Below are positions 21,305 through 35,100 of a stretch of 64,000 nt of DNA, one piece after another. Source of the stretch: Ambrosia x helenae (taxonomy: Eukaryota; Streptophyta; Magnoliopsida; Asterales; Asteraceae); NCBI GenBank assembly GCA_030844895.1, contig CM061226.1:42478238-42542237 (forward strand), read 5' to 3'. The position numbers were made by a program, and so were the translations under genes. The notes under the pieces were generated by a model. It ran no database searches. It had not been told where the DNA came from and was given only the letters and a program-made list of their open reading frames with translations. Every line of letters begins with the position of its first letter. Position 1 is the first letter of the stretch.

Positions 21305-22412
21305 TTTGGAGCATTAAAACTTTTTTTCTTCGGGCCCAAATCAATTCAGGTGAGCGGAGGTGGCAACTTTAGAGAATGTGAGAGTGATGGAGGAGATAGC
21401 ACATGTGTTTACATGTGTTTGTTCTTTTAGTTCCCAAATTGGAACTAACGGTGTTAGGATCAAACAAATAGTGAAAAAAACGGAAGTTGTAGAAAGAGTA
21501 TAAAACGTACTCCGATTGAACTCATTCAAGCGACACTGGAACTGTCTCACCACACCCTACAATCTTATTTTGTAGGTTTCGCTTTTTTGGATTTTTAGCT
21601 TATAGTTCTTAGAATTTGTCTTAGATTCTTGTGACTATGTAAACATTGTGTATTTTTCTTAGTTTCGTCATTGTGTTATTTTAGCAATTCATTGTATCTT
21701 TTTCTTAGCACCAATTTATCATATTTTATGATCTATTGTGTTTTTTAAATCCTTCTCATTCTTCTCGTTTATTTTACACTGTATAGGATAACTTAACTCC
21801 CAGTAGATGCCTTAATCGCCTACATTAAAATTTTAGGGAGAAATAGACTAAAAAATAAAATATAGATTTTTGGGAATATGTTTTATTATTTTTATGATTA
21901 GATTATAAAAAAAGTTAAACAAAAATAATATATAACATTTTTAAATATATTGAATAAAACTTTTAAGCAATATAACCATTTAAAATACTTTGTTTGAACT
22001 TTGAAGTCAGACCTCGCTAGAGCATAGTTGAACCCTATCCAACACCACAATTCCCCCACGTATTGTATGATAACTTCATCCTACCTTTATTACAAACCCG
22101 ATAGAGATAACAATAACATAGTAACATCCTTGTGTTGGATCTATATGTACGAGCTTGATAAATCAATGCTACTGGCTGAGATATGACCTGTAAGATTTAT
22201 ACATTGGGCAACAGACATGAAATCTACTTAATTTAATTTAATTTAAATGGTGATTACAACCAATTAACGAAACAATAATTAGTTTAATTATTTATACTAG
22301 TGCTTATTACTTGATAGAAGGCTTTGCGTTATAGTGTGTATTGAACTTTGGGCCCGGGAGGTGATTAAACCTGTGATTAGAGTTTATAATAACCTAATCT
22401 ATAATCTATCTA
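21305..22412. other. Intergenic, no gene seen
   Basis: AT-rich DNA between the hAT MITE and the next Helitron. Short reading frames show no conserved motif. Confidence 0.5.
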
Positions 22413-24787
22413 TCTATACTATATTATAATGCATGAGAGAGGGGTATTTTAAGTTACCCAAAAGTTAAGAACTAATTTTTCATTAACAACCCTAAAATGA
22501 GGGTAAAATAGTCATTCATACATTATTTACACTTTAATACCCTATCTTATTTACACTTTAATTCCTTAATTTTTAGTTAGTAATTACATTTTCCTCCCCT
22601 CCTCTACAAAAGTATAATTTCTTTTATTTATTCTATCATAACTTTAAAACTATTATATTTTAAAAACATTCGAATATACCATGACGACCGGCTCATTTTT
22701 GTCGACGTGTCGGTGTTTGTCGTAGTCAATACCGATGTGTGGATTGAAATGTACAAGAAATAATGCCTTATGTACAAGTGATTATTGCATTTTATGTTTT
22801 AAATACTAACTATATGAAATATAACATGGTTTTATTGTTAATATGGATGTTGAATCATAACACCATTTCATGATCAAGTAAAACTCAAAATTATAAAATT
22901 GAATTTGGTGTTAAATAATCTTCCGCCCAATAATGAAAAATTCACATAAATCAAATGCAATGATTTAAAAAACCAAACAGGGCACTCGAAATCTACATAT
23001 TAGCTTTGGTGATTCTTAAAATATGATAATGTTGTTAAACATTATGGTTCATCCTTGATTTGACAGACAGATAATTTGTCACACGGTAACAAAACTACAA
23101 CACAAGTCTGGCCTCTAAGAATGCTTTATCACGTTTGTTACTGATAGCTTCAATTGTAGTACCCTATTTAAATAATCAACATTAGCAATATGTGCATATG
23201 TATATAGGTATGCATGCATATATTAATAGGTATACACATAAATATATTTAACTAAAAGAAATCTCATTAAACTTTTAAATATACATAATTAGCTAAATAT
23301 ATAAAACTTTAAAATAATTAAGTTTAGAAAAAATATAAAAATGAATTGTAGATATTAATTGTAGGTAAATTTCTTTTAAAAACCTCAGCTACATCAATTT
23401 GGTAGAAAACACATGATGCATATTATATAACCATGTGATATGAGCATCTATGTTAATAACAACAAAACTCCCTAATTTGAAGGGGTTCTTTTTAACAAAG
23501 TAAAAAAAAAAAAAAAAAAGATAAATGCATTGAATTTGGTATTCACAGAAAACACAATAATTTTTTACACTTTAGTCAAAGATAAACAAAATTTCCTAAT
23601 TTAAAGGGGTGGGAAAATCATCAATTTAAAATTTAAACCATGTGCTAACCTACTAAAGTTTAACAAAATTTCATAATTTAAAGGAGTGGGAGAATCATGA
23701 ATTTGAAAATTAAACCATGTGCTAACCTACTAAAGTTTATTCTATAAATACATACTAATGCACACCTGTTTCACTTGCTAAAATACGTAGGCATGGATAC
23801 TAAATTCAAAAGTTGAAGCTTCTAATGTTGGTTATTTGTTAGTTTATGGTTTTCATTCGTCCCATTTTACTAATTATACCTTTTTATACATATCTTAATT
23901 ATTTAAGTGTTAACTTCTTGGTTTTGCAGATTCATTTAGATGAAAACATATGGAGATGAACAAACCAATAGCCATACAAGCGTCTAAAGTAACGTCTAAG
24001 GTTGTACTTATTAATGTTTAATTTTTTTAATATTAACATGGCTGTTATTATATGTGGTATATTGTATGTGTTTTATTGCAGGATAATTGTGATAATAGTG
24101 TTGAGATTATTTGCTTTGGTGCAATGTTTAGTCCATACAAATCCGATCTTCAACATGAATTTAGTGAATAGGTAATATCAACATTTATTTCATCTTCTAT
24201 TAACTTGTGTATTTAATATTTTTAATTTATTTTAAGGATCAGATGCATGAAATTAATAGGAAGAGATCCAAGAGGCTCTCTTAATGGAAATGGAGTCACG
24301 TTATTGATCTAGACAGTTCTGATGAAAATGACAAAGAATACATATTTAATGACAATTTAGATTGGAGAAAATGGAGGAAACTCATCCTCACCAAAAAATG
24401 TAATAATCAAACATGGAGATATACAAGAAATTTCAGTGATCGTTCTTGATGACGAATGGTGGGCAGACAATATATATGAGATCATGCAGACTTAGAACGT
24501 GTATGACTAAATTGATCTCATGATTCAAGTAGTTCACTAGCTTTTATTTTTCTCAACTTTTATGTTTATTAATACTTATTTTTCCTTTCGTATATTACTC
24601 TATTTTATCAAATGTTTCTTAAAAGTACTTTACAATTTAAATGTTAAATCTTTTTAGTTACTAGACATATGTAATGCTTATGACGTATATCCACCGCATT
24701 GATGCTACAACAAATACTATACGAATTTGAAATAAGTACCAAAATAAACAGTGTCACTCCCGCCGCATCGCGCGGGTTTCCTACTAG
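22413..24787 (+). mobile_element. Non-autonomous Helitron (2.4 kb)
   Basis: Starts TCTATACTATATTATAATGC after an A. Ends CTAG before a T, with a hairpin CCCGCCGC-ATC-GCGCGGG just inside. The same terminal sequences occur inverted at 32175-36390, so the two are family members. The interior has two ~80-bp direct copies (about 23590-23745, sharing AACCATGTGCTAACCTACTA) and gene-like segments with plausible splice sites at about 23930-24480. I could not identify a source gene. Confidence 0.82.
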
Positions 24788-25792
24788 TAATCTATAATCT
24801 ATCTATAATCTATAATACATTATAAAGGAGGAGTGATGACCCCTTTGGTAATTTTCATTTCCGTACAACTTAACAAGAAACATGTACAAGACATTTAAGC
24901 AAGAAATTCAAGGGTATTATGGGGATGTTGGTGACTATTAAGACACTTAGAAGGGTAGTATGGACATTTCACCCATCTAATCCTTTACAATATCCAAATT
25001 GTTTTACAATACTGCCCTCTCTTCCCATCCTTGCCCTTAAAGAACTATGAAACATCTGCATCAAATACTAATTCAATGCAATCCTCCTTCTCCTGCTCCT
25101 AATCTAACACCTCCTCATCGTCTGAAACGTGAATCGGATTGAATGCAATTTATTATACATTGAAATCACTTCATTGTGCACATCAATCATCAACACCAAG
25201 GCTAAGCGATTCTCCTATCTTTAATAACCGACCAAAACAACGTTATCTCTCTAATCCAGTATTTTTGTTTTTCGAATCGAAAGAAACAATCACGACTTCA
25301 TGTTGAAGAGGCTAACCAATTGAAGCATCAACCCTAAATCGACACGTCCTAATTGATTCACCAGGCAAATTGTTTGTTAAAACCCTTATTTTCTTTTGGT
25401 TACGGGTGAGAAGTTCATGGTTCAACCCGGCAGAACCGTGGAATAATCATCACTGAAACCGTTGATCTTTAAAGTACTAATGCTCAGATTAATATGTGGT
25501 TTTTGTTAAATGGGTCAAATAAATTTGTTTTCTTTAGATTTGCTTGATTTTTGTGGTGTTAGATGTTGATTGGATTAATGGATTGTTGGTTTAATGTAAA
25601 GGTGAAAATGGATTTGAAGAACATTAACAAACTTGTTTTGATCACACATTGTCTTCTGATCTGTTTGTTCTGGTTGATTTTCTTCATCACATATGTTTGT
25701 TTTTGTTTGTGCAACAATTTCTTTGACATTTGGTATGTTGTTTGTTTTTGTTTGTGCAACTTGATGAGTTTGTTTTTGTGCTAATTTTACAG

Positions 25793-27400
25793 TAACGTTC
25801 GTGTTCAAAACATAACTGCATTGTCCCCTGCTGAATCACCTTACACAAGTGCCATAGTGCCAGGTATTCGCCTTAAATCCTTCTCATGCATTTAGAGGTG
25901 GTAATGCAAGCTCGGGCTGGCGGTTTGGCTTTAAAGTCAAATAATATAATTCTACGTTTTTAAGTAGACGAGTCAAAATATTATTTTATACGCTTTTTTC
26001 TAACAAAAATGGTTTTATTTTTTTGTTTTTTTATGTATGAAGATGGTTTTTAATGTAAACTAGTAGATTGCACTCGTGCTACGCACGGGGATATTCACCG
26101 TTGTGTCCACGACGATGGCGAATGATGGTGGCAAGCGGGCCTTTTGGATGGCGGACTGACCTATGTCCCGCAGGAGGAAGAAGGCGGTGGCATGTTCTCT
26201 TCGAAGTATCAATTGTACAAAAAATAATCCGCTTCGTTACATGATTTCTTTTTCATGTAGATGGATATAGGATCTATGGGGCAATTATTTAAAAGTACAT
26301 TTTATGCTACAGCACAAATAAAACAAAGAAAACATTGATTCAGCCGCGCTACACGCGATAACTCGGTTGGTATAGATTTGTTTTGTGATGTTATACGACA
26401 CTTATAAAACAAATGAAAGTCGACCCGTGATATGCCTTGCCGTTAAAAAAATAGAAACAAAAAGCACTTGAATTAAGTTTCTATTTTTATTTTTTGTTAC
26501 TTTTACCACTTAACTTATGGAAGTGATATTTATATTCAAGTCATTCAAACATAATGGATCAATAATTGTTGATGTATTATATTGGGCTCCCACCTACTCC
26601 TTCACACACAGACAAACAAATAAACACAGATATCTCCCTCATTCCCCCTTGTATTTCTCTCTCCATGTCACTATCTTCTTCATCTCTTTGTTGCCGCCTT
26701 GCTGGCCACCATACAACTCCGGTGCACAGGCACGCAACCACCAGTGCAACACCACTACCACCTAAAAAAGACGTTGCAGGCGTGGTTGCAGGTGGTGGTA
26801 GACCGGTGTCCGGATAGGTTACCGGAACAACACATGGCTAGAATCTAACGATTCAACCAGCGTCGCCGATGTTGACTTCGTTAACGTCGTTCTTCCGTCT
26901 CCGTTAGTTGATTCTGTTAGTACTATTGTTGTGTCTGATTGGTGGTGGTGGGTACGGCGAGGAGATGGTGTGCTGTGTGAGTGACGCGACAGGGGTGGGT
27001 TGTTTTGGGTCGGGTTTGTTACCTGGAGTCGGAGCTATGGTGCTTGTGTCCGATTGGTGGTGTTGTCGAGGTATGGAAACGGCAGGTGACGGGTGTTGCG
27101 TGTAGTATGGGTGGTGGCGGTGGAGAGTGCACAAAGAAAGAGAGAATAAAGAGGTGGGGAGTGTGCACAGAGAGAGGTCTCAGAGAGTAGAAAAAAGTTT
27201 GTGTCAAAAGTGTAAAAGAAAAAAGTTTAGTGAAAAAAATACAAAGAGGGTAAAGTAGCATGTTGCCTAAGATGTTGTGGTTTAATATATAGAGTAATTT
27301 CAGATTCTTCGGATGGTGTTTGTATTGAAACTAGCAACATTAGCTCGGGCCATGATGCGGTGTCTTTAAAAAGTGGATGGGATGAGTACGAAATCACAAA
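25793..27400 (+). pseudogene. Captured polygalacturonase-like (GH28) exon pair
   Basis: Exon A (25793-25863, acceptor TTTTACAG, donor CCAG|GTATTC) encodes NVRVQNITALSPAESPYTSA and IVP. Exon B (from 27304, acceptor TAATTTCAG) continues in phase with DSSDGVCIETSNISSGHDA and VSLKSGWDEYE. This is the beta-helix core of plant GH28 pectin-degrading enzymes; the family block around GHDAxxLKSGWDEYG is unmistakable. The coding match stops near 27397, after which the sequence is unrelated. No start codon, signal peptide or rest of the catalytic domain is present, so this is a transduplicated fragment. The intron holds a second Helitron. Confidence 0.75.
26060..27293 (-). mobile_element. Small Helitron nested in the GH28-carrying Helitron, minus strand
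   Basis: On the minus strand the 3' end is CTAG followed by T, with hairpin CCGTGC-GTA-GCACG just inside. The 5' end is TCTATATATTAAACC at 27293. The base before TC is C rather than the usual A. It lies entirely within the intron between the two GH28 exons. Interior: a CT-rich leader-like stretch and GC-rich low-complexity reading frames between about 26600 and 27250, source unknown. Confidence 0.7.
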
Positions 27401-27719
27401 GTCGGCACTGTTTTTTTTCTTTATGTTGTTGCGGCACTGTTTTTCGCTGCACATACACGCCGCAACACTGTTTGTTCGCTGCGGATTGATGGTGCAGTTC
27501 TTACTTTATGTTGCTGCGGATGTGCAGCATATTTCACATGGTTTGGTGACTTGAAAAGATGCTTTGGATGGTAAATAATTGCATGATGGAAGTATCGATA
27601 TCGTCTAAAACAATGGCACAATGGCATTAATTGCGGAGAAAGTAACTATCCTCTAATAGATATAGTTCAAGCGAATCCAATTGGCGATTTTCACATTGGC
27701 AAATTAATATGGCAGATCA

Positions 27720-28050
27720 ACAACATTTGGGCCCTGTTTCTGTTGCACAAAACACTGCAGTATGGGTGGGCTCTTGGCAATCGCATATGGAGGATTAACA
27801 ACAATTTTGGACATGTTTTTGTTGTACATAATCGGTGGATTAACAACATTTTCGGCCTTGTTTCTGCTGCACAAAACGCTGCAGTATGGGTGGGTTATTG
27901 GCAATCGCATATGGTGGGAAGGATTGATGAGCTTTGAACCCTAATGTCTATTGCCTTATTGAAAGAAGAATTGTTTTGCTACTTTTGATTTAATATTGAT
28001 GAGCTTTGAACCTTAATGTCTATTGCCTTATTGAAAGAAGAATTGTTGGG
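27720..28050. repeat. Short tandem duplications
   Basis: A ~124-bp unit (CTGCAGTATGGGTGGG at 27755 and 27879) is repeated, followed by a ~72-bp unit (GATGAGCTTTGAACC at 27926 and 27998). No gene was recognised in 27400-28340. Confidence 0.75.
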
Positions 28051-28344
28051 AAGGATTTGATAATCTTGTCTGATTGGTGTTAGGATGAATTGTCATTCAT
28101 TATTCAGTTTGGAAGAGCTACTGAACCGTCAAGGTGGGGTTATCCCACACATTGAAAAAGGGTTTGCTCCTTTGCTGGTTTTAACGAAAATGGGAAGAGC
28201 CTCATGCTATTTTTCACTGAAATTACAAATATGGATGGCACGTTGCTACCTACATGAGTGTCAGTTCAATTTTCTTTATTAATTCTACACTTTTATCAAC
28301 ATGAGGATCTTGCTTTATCCAATTGAACAATTGTTATATGATTA

Positions 28345-30990
28345 TTGTTAGTTAATAATAGGATCAATTTTGCACCAAGAACCTATAGCCGCCCAAACGC
28401 CAAAAGACCAACCACATCCAGTAAAGACATGCATCGACATCTCCTCCTCCGCTTCACAAAGAACACAATTAGAATCTGGAATAGAAATATGTCTTCTGCG
28501 AAGAGCAACACGAGTGGGGATTCGATCCATATCTAACCTCCAAACAAATTTTTTTATCTTTAAAGGCACCCAGCTGATCCAATTCATGTTACCCGATCTG
28601 TTCTGAATTCGTTGTTGTATCAAAACTTTCCTAAACCCTGCCACTGTATAAACGCCTTCTGAATTTTGGTCCCATTTCCAGCAATCTGCAGTAACTCCAA
28701 GATGCAGCCCCTGCAGTTTCGTCTGTAAGTGTTCCATTTCTTGCGTCACTTCCAGCGAAAGTAAATCATCTCTCCATCTCCAGTTAGGCGTCTCTAAACC
28801 GTCATTCCACACAGCTGCAACCGTATCCTGTTTATCAACGACAAGACAAAACAAATTCGGAAACGCCTCTTTAAAAGGAATCGCCCATTGCCATGTATCA
28901 ATCCAGAATCTTAGCCCTCTCCCATTACCAAACCGTGCCTTTGAGCCGAGAAGAAATTAGACCAGACTGAAAGTCTAATTTGCTGAGATGAGATACCAAA
29001 GTCTTTCGACCTCCTGCAACAGAATTGTTACAAGGAAGAATGTTCCAAATTTTGTTACTACCATGACATTGATCAATATTTTTTCTCCAAAAACTATGCG
29101 GTTCCACCCTATATCTCCACACCCATTTAACAAGAAGAGCCAAGTTCACTTCTCCTAATCTAGCCACGCCGAGACCCCTATATTTCTTAGGAGTCGTGAC
29201 TACGTCCCAAGCGACCCAATGTATCTTTCTCACATTCTCATCTCCCGCCCACAAAAAGCGCTTCATTAATATTTCCAAAGTTTCAATAACTTTTATCGGA
29301 GCCTTATAAAGCGAAAAATAATATATCGGCAAACTAGACAAGACCGATTTAATAAGAATGAGTCTTCCACCAATTGAAAGAAATTTCGCCTTCCACAATT
29401 TAAGCCTTGATTTACACTTATTTATGACCGATTCCCAATCCCGAATTCTATTCATGTTGGCACCCATCTTTATTCCAAGATAATCAAAAGGGAAAATCCC
29501 TTGTTTACACCCACATAAATCAGCCAACACTTTAATCTCACCTTCAGAGCTATTAATACCAAAGATATTAGACTTGTGGAGATTAATCTTTAAACCCGAA
29601 CATAAGTAGAAAATACGAAGAAGACGAAGCATAGTCTTGAAATTTCCAATCGACCATTTCCCCACACTATAAAAGCGTCATCCGCATAAAGCAAGTGAGA
29701 AAACTTTGGCCCATTAGAACCGAATTTAAGACATTCAAAACTACCATCCTCTCAAGCCTTATTAATCAACCAAGTAAACGCTTCCATGACTATGAGAAAA
29801 AGAAAAGGCGATAAGGGATCACCTTGCCTCAAACCTTTCTCACATTGAAAAATGTACGTGGGGGACCCATTAACTAACACCAAAGATCGAGCCGATTTCA
29901 ATACCCCTTCTATCCACATACACCACCGATCCGGAAAGGCCATTTGCTTCATAATGGAAATCAAGAAACACCAATCTACATTATCATAAGCTTTCTCAAA
30001 GTCGATCTTGAACATAAACGCCTTTTTGCCTCTTTTCTTTAACCAAGATAAACTTTCATTAATTATTAGAGGACCATCAACGATAAATCGCTCCAATAAG
30101 AACCCGCTTTGAGTCTCGGAAATAATAAACCCCATCACCTTCTTGAGCCGATTAGCCAAAACTTTGGAAATAACCTTAGACATAATACCAATCAATGTTA
30201 TGGGCCTGTAGTCCTTCAAACCAGTTGGGTTTTTAATCTTGGGAATAAGTGTAATAAAAGCCGCACTATACCTGTGATTAATAGCCCCCGTTTGATAGAA
30301 CTTAGAAAAAAGATTGAAGAAATCATCTTCGAAAAACGTCCAGAAGTGCTTCAAGAAAGAGAAAGAGAAATTAAATCCGTCGGGGCCTGGGGCTCGATCA
30401 CTACCACATTCGAAAACCGCATTTTTAATTTCTTCTTTGGAGAAATCACCCACTAAATCATCTTTAACTTCAGCACCCAGCTGTTTAATATTATCGCATT
30501 CCATGTAAGATCTACCTGCACATTGAGAAGAAAATAAAGAACGATAGTATTGGAAGATATATTTCTTCACGAGAGTCGGCTTCGAGATCCATTTGCCTTC
30601 CACCATTAATCCTGGAATATTATTTTTAGTTTTCCTCCCATTAACCACACAATGAAAAAATGCAGAATTTTCATCACCATTAACAGCCCAATGAACTCGA
30701 GATTTTTGTTTCACATCAAGGTATCTAAAATGCTCAATCAAGCCCACACCTTTCTTGCATTCCTCATAAACCCAAAGCTCCTCATCTTCCAATTCACTTC
30801 CTTCTAATTTAAGTTCCAACCTTTCAACTTCTGATTGCATCTCTAACAAATCCGCCCCTTCTTTGGTTTTAAAAGTCGCCCATCATTCTTTTAATGTTGC
30901 TCTAAACTTAAGATACTTAGAAGCAACAATAACATCTGGATCCCCAACCAAAGAATGCCCATCCAAAACATCAATAATTAACTTTTCGTG
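28345..30990 (-). pseudogene. LINE (L1-type) reverse transcriptase remnant
   Basis: Minus-strand ORF2 of a plant L1-type non-LTR retrotransposon. From right to left: the pre-RT region (VHWAVNGDENSAFFH), RT blocks (SDRAPGPDGFNFSFS, DYRPITLIG, KVLANRLKKV, FKIDFEKAYDNVDW, LRQGDPLSPFLF, HLLYADDAF), the region after RT (LKINLHKSNIFGI, FDYLGIKMG, LWKAKFLSIGGRLILIKSVL), and the C-terminal zinc-binding zf-RVT domain (KIKKFVWRL, CVLCEAEEEMSMHVF). The copy is dead: a TGA in place of Trp near 30883, a stop after WLINKA near 29752, a frameshift just after YADD near 29665, and another near 28925. ORF1 and the endonuclease are missing, so it is 5'-truncated, and the 3' tail is also absent. Confidence 0.9.
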
Positions 30991-31790
30991 CGGCGGTTGT
31001 CAGGTGGAGGGGTGACGGTCGGTGATGGTGGTTCGATGGGTTTTGTGGTCTTGGACGGCGGGTTACGGCTGTGAGGGTGGATCGAGGTGGCCGATTGACC
31101 AGATGGTCGTGGGTTTGGTGGAGACTCGATGTGGTGGCTTGATTGCAGCTTTATGGGTGGTTCAGTGGAGATTTCTTGGTGGTGACGCTGATATGTGGTT
31201 CAGTGTAGGTCGGGGTGGCTGGATCGAGGGACGGTTGGTCGTGATTGTTTAGGGTTGTGGCTCGGTTGCAGGAGACGGTGGTTATGGTGGTCGATGATGG
31301 CTCTGGTGGTCCCGGTGGTGGAGTACGGGTTTGGTGGTGGTTTCACGCGGTGGTGGCTGTGTTAGGGTGGATGGTGCCCGATTGTGGTGGTGTTTGGGTG
31401 GTTTCGTTAACTGGCGCTTATGGTTTCTGGTTGCTTTTGGTTTGGTTCGGTCTCGGGTCCAAGTTTGGGTCTAGGTTCAGATCCGGTTCGTTTTGGTCAG
31501 ATCTGGTTTGTTTAGGTGTCGTTCTAGGGATTGGACTCGGGTTTGGCTCGGGATCTCGGTTACAGGTTAGATCCGGTCAAAACATGAATATGGTCAACAC
31601 GCGGACAAATCCGGTCAGCTGGTCAACCCCGGTCCAACCGAGTCAATCCGGTGAGATCTACTCAAACCAGTTAAACCGTCAACTCCGGTCAGCTGTGAGC
31701 TCGCTTTCGGGTCTGATCAACATTAGCCAGCGCGATGTCCGAGACGATTTTGGGATGCGTGCGCGTAGAAATCAATATAATTAACTTGTA
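30991..31790. other. GT/GG-rich low-complexity segment
   Basis: Strongly G-rich on the plus strand to about 31400 (GGTGGT-type words), then CCGGTCA/GGTCAAC words to about 31690. The reading frames through it have no conserved features. It may be part of an old retroelement leader or LTR. Confidence 0.4.
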
Positions 31791-32174
31791 GTTATTATTG
31801 CGTTGTTTATATGTATATATATGAACATATAAATAAGTGTAAATTATATAATACTCGAAACGTGTAAAGTCTCGTGGATTGGAAATGCGGATAAATATGC
31901 CGTCGTGTTGTGGCTGGAAATTGATTCTTTTGGGGAAATTGTAGACAACTTGTGTTGTCTAGTTTATGCAAAAACAGAGGAAACTCTGTCAAAATTTTTA
32001 TAAAATCCGAAGTGCAACTAAGTTAATGTCGTGTATGCTTTTATAAATTACTTTTCCAAGTGTTTTAGTAAATGCATTTACACAAATCGCGACGTTTTGA
32101 CATTAATTATTTGTGACACTTGATAAGCAAATCCCGTACAATATAATCAGAACATATATACATATATATATGTG

Positions 32175-35100
32175 TACTAGTAGGAGACCCGCGCGATGCG
32201 GCGGGGGCAACAACTTATCACGTGATACCTGTTTTTTGTTGGTTATAATCTTTTCATGATATATTGTATAAAATATGATAATTTTCTTATTCGTAGTATT
32301 GGTATGGCCTATCTATAACATGGCCTAGTGAATGCGTGACACATGGCTCAATCAAGTAGAGTTATTATATGTCCAAGTTTAGAAGGATTTGATTCATCTT
32401 AGGTTTAACGGCCTTAACAAGCTAATTAACTATGAGTTGAGTTATCATACCCACATAGTATCAAAATTTGTATTAGTAGATCATGTGGTACTTAGATATC
32501 TAAGGAGGATTAATATTTCAATACGTATAAATAATATTTGGTTCATACGTGCCTTAAAATTCTTGCGTTTCACACTACTATTAAAATATTGCCTTTCATA
32601 AACCATTGGTGCAGTAACCAACAAGAAAATATAGCCTTTGACTTGGAGTACTAAGTGATCGTGCCTTTGCCATGAACAATCTTTTTTAGGCCACGTAAGC
32701 CGGAAAGACATGTGACAGATAGTAGTGTCCTCGCGGTTTGGCCCCGAATCCTGAAACTTGACTCCTCTTAATCTGTTTAATGCTTTCCATGCCTGTGTCA
32801 ATACCATAGAAATGGCCATAACAAACCAGAGTTTAGAAATTATGCGTTTACTTTCAACAATTCAAAGATACCATTTTTCAATGATGGAAGAGAAAATGTG
32901 ATTCAGTTAGTTACTAATAAATATAAACAAATTATCAAAGCATTATAAATAGTTAAAACATATAGAGAGAATGATGATGTTAAATACTTGACCAAACCTC
33001 AATAAATTTCATGTTCAACTCTTGTATATTTGACCCAAAAAGTTAAAATGTGTTCATTAGCATTTAGTACTAAAGAAGATATATGTACCAGGTGTACATG
33101 ATAAAGAGACTACATCTTGACGGGTGTTACGATCCAGGTTGATAACACGTAGAGTTGATGAAGATTTCAGTTGGTTTTTTTAATCGGTCATGTAAGTGAA
33201 ATTAGCAAGATATGAAATAGGATGTTTGACTTAAAATGTCGAATCATAATGATTTTGTTTTGACATTTGATAGGTAGACGTACGTGATGGTTGATTGAAA
33301 CTTCTAAATACATCTGCATATATTAAAAGTAAATTAAACAGAAAGGAAATTAAATTTTCAACAAGTAAACATGTTTTGTAACTGCAAGTTGAATCATACA
33401 AAGAGGAAATTGCTACTTCATATGGATTAACGTACTAATTCGTTAACCAACATGAAAAAAAAAACCTATTTTTTTCACATGTAGTTTTTTGTTTAAGGAT
33501 GCAAGAAAGTTTGTGAATCAAGAAGGTAATAATAACATGATCCTAACATTTAAAAAACAAAGTTTACGCCATATTTTATGTTACCTTTGGAATAGCAGAG
33601 ATGAATTTGTAGAGTCATTAGTCCATGGATGAGGAGAATTTGATGAGCTGAAAAGGTGTTACTTGCATTATCCTCCTACAAGCAATGCAGAAAGCTTAAT
33701 GGTTCATACATTTTCCATGAACCACTTTAGAAATCCATATAAACTGTGGCATGTACTGCATGAACTAACTAAAAATGATTAAGTAAAGATGGTCAACAAA
33801 ATTTAATTTAGCGAATTACAAGAAAAAACCATGCTCAACGATCATTGAAGTTAAGAGAACATACCAATTTAAAACTAACTTCCTTGTCCATAATGTGGCC
33901 ATTTTCCTTTCAATGTTTGAGGTTGACAGACCTCTTATCATATCATGATATTCTTTGCAGCTATCAAAAGCACCACCATTCATAAATCTACTTCGTTGTC
34001 CACACATGTCACTCTTATAAGAAAACTGGGTTTTAAAAAGAGCGCGACATAAGGCACAAAGTTGTTTGATTTTTCGTTTCACGCCTCGATTTAACCCAAG
34101 AGGCGCCAAAAAGGTGTAAAACGCACATTTTGGTCCATTTTCTGGCATGAGGCTTGCACCTCTTGGAACAGGGGTAGTTTTTACTGCAAACTATTGTACC
34201 ATGGGCTTTTTTTCTTGTAAATGTTGGTAAAATTTGTATAAAAACCTTACTTATTGCTATATATTGGGTAGGAGAAAGTAAAAACCTACGGGATATACAT
34301 GGGTACATAAAAAAGTTATATAATCATCTTGCACAACGAGTATGAAAAGCTAGGCGCTTTTACGCTTTGCACCTCGGCTTAGGACTTCGTCGCTTTTATG
34401 CGCTTCTCGCTTTTTGAAACCGTGTAAGAAAGTACATAAGATTTTTCAAATAGTCATCTAAATATCTTAAAGAAAGCATAAGGTCATATGAGGCACGGTA
34501 AAAATCCAGCTCACCAAAGGCTGGCATACATTTGTTAGCATTTCCAGTTATTAACTATTGAGTCGAATATTGCCAATCGTATATAATACAAACCCAGTTA
34601 GGCTCCAAATGACCATCCATATATGTTTATTACATTAGTTCCCTCACGGCTCCATGGATCCAAATCACCATGGATATATCATTGCTCGTTTCTTAATGGA
34701 TCAAATTATGAAACTATAAAAGAAAGCTAAAAGATCATACTACAAGTAAAACAACTCGTTTCATAAACAAGAACCTATAAACAAAAAACAAAAACCTCAA
34801 TCGACGGGTGATTCTTAGTAAGGCAAGGCATGATAATCGGGTTGGGTAAACCTAACAAGGATGAAGACGACACCTATAGAAACCATAATTCATTATACAT
34901 CTAGAAGATGAAATTGATTTATATCTGAACTATAGCATATGATATGTCAGCTTGCATGCAGAATTTGAAAGTAAATTATTAAAGATTCTAAACAAAAATA
35001 TTTGGATGCAATTTGTAGCCAAAAAAAAAAAACTGGTAAAGTTATCTTTAATCTAACGTATAGAGTTTATAAGTAAGGATACATGTCTCTATCTCCATAT

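Larger units (their letters stand above)
24809..27400 (+). mobile_element. Helitron with captured polygalacturonase exons (5' part; 3' end not found)
   Basis: Starts TCTATAATACATTATAAAGG after an A. It shares its first ~250 bp with the right end of the minus-strand Helitron at 50493-52418, so it is the same family. It contains two GH28 exons and is interrupted by another Helitron (26060-27293). No CTAG end with hairpin in the correct orientation was found downstream; the end may be deleted or lie beyond the LINE. Confidence 0.65.

Noticed and set aside
26060..26063. CTAG at 26060 as the 3' end of the Helitron starting at 24809
   Set aside because: The terminal hairpin lies to its right, so it belongs to a minus-strand Helitron; GH28 exon B continues beyond it.
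31022..31784. G/V/W-rich ORFs of 76 and 179 aa
   Set aside because: Low-complexity GGT-rich DNA with no conserved sequence or splice context.
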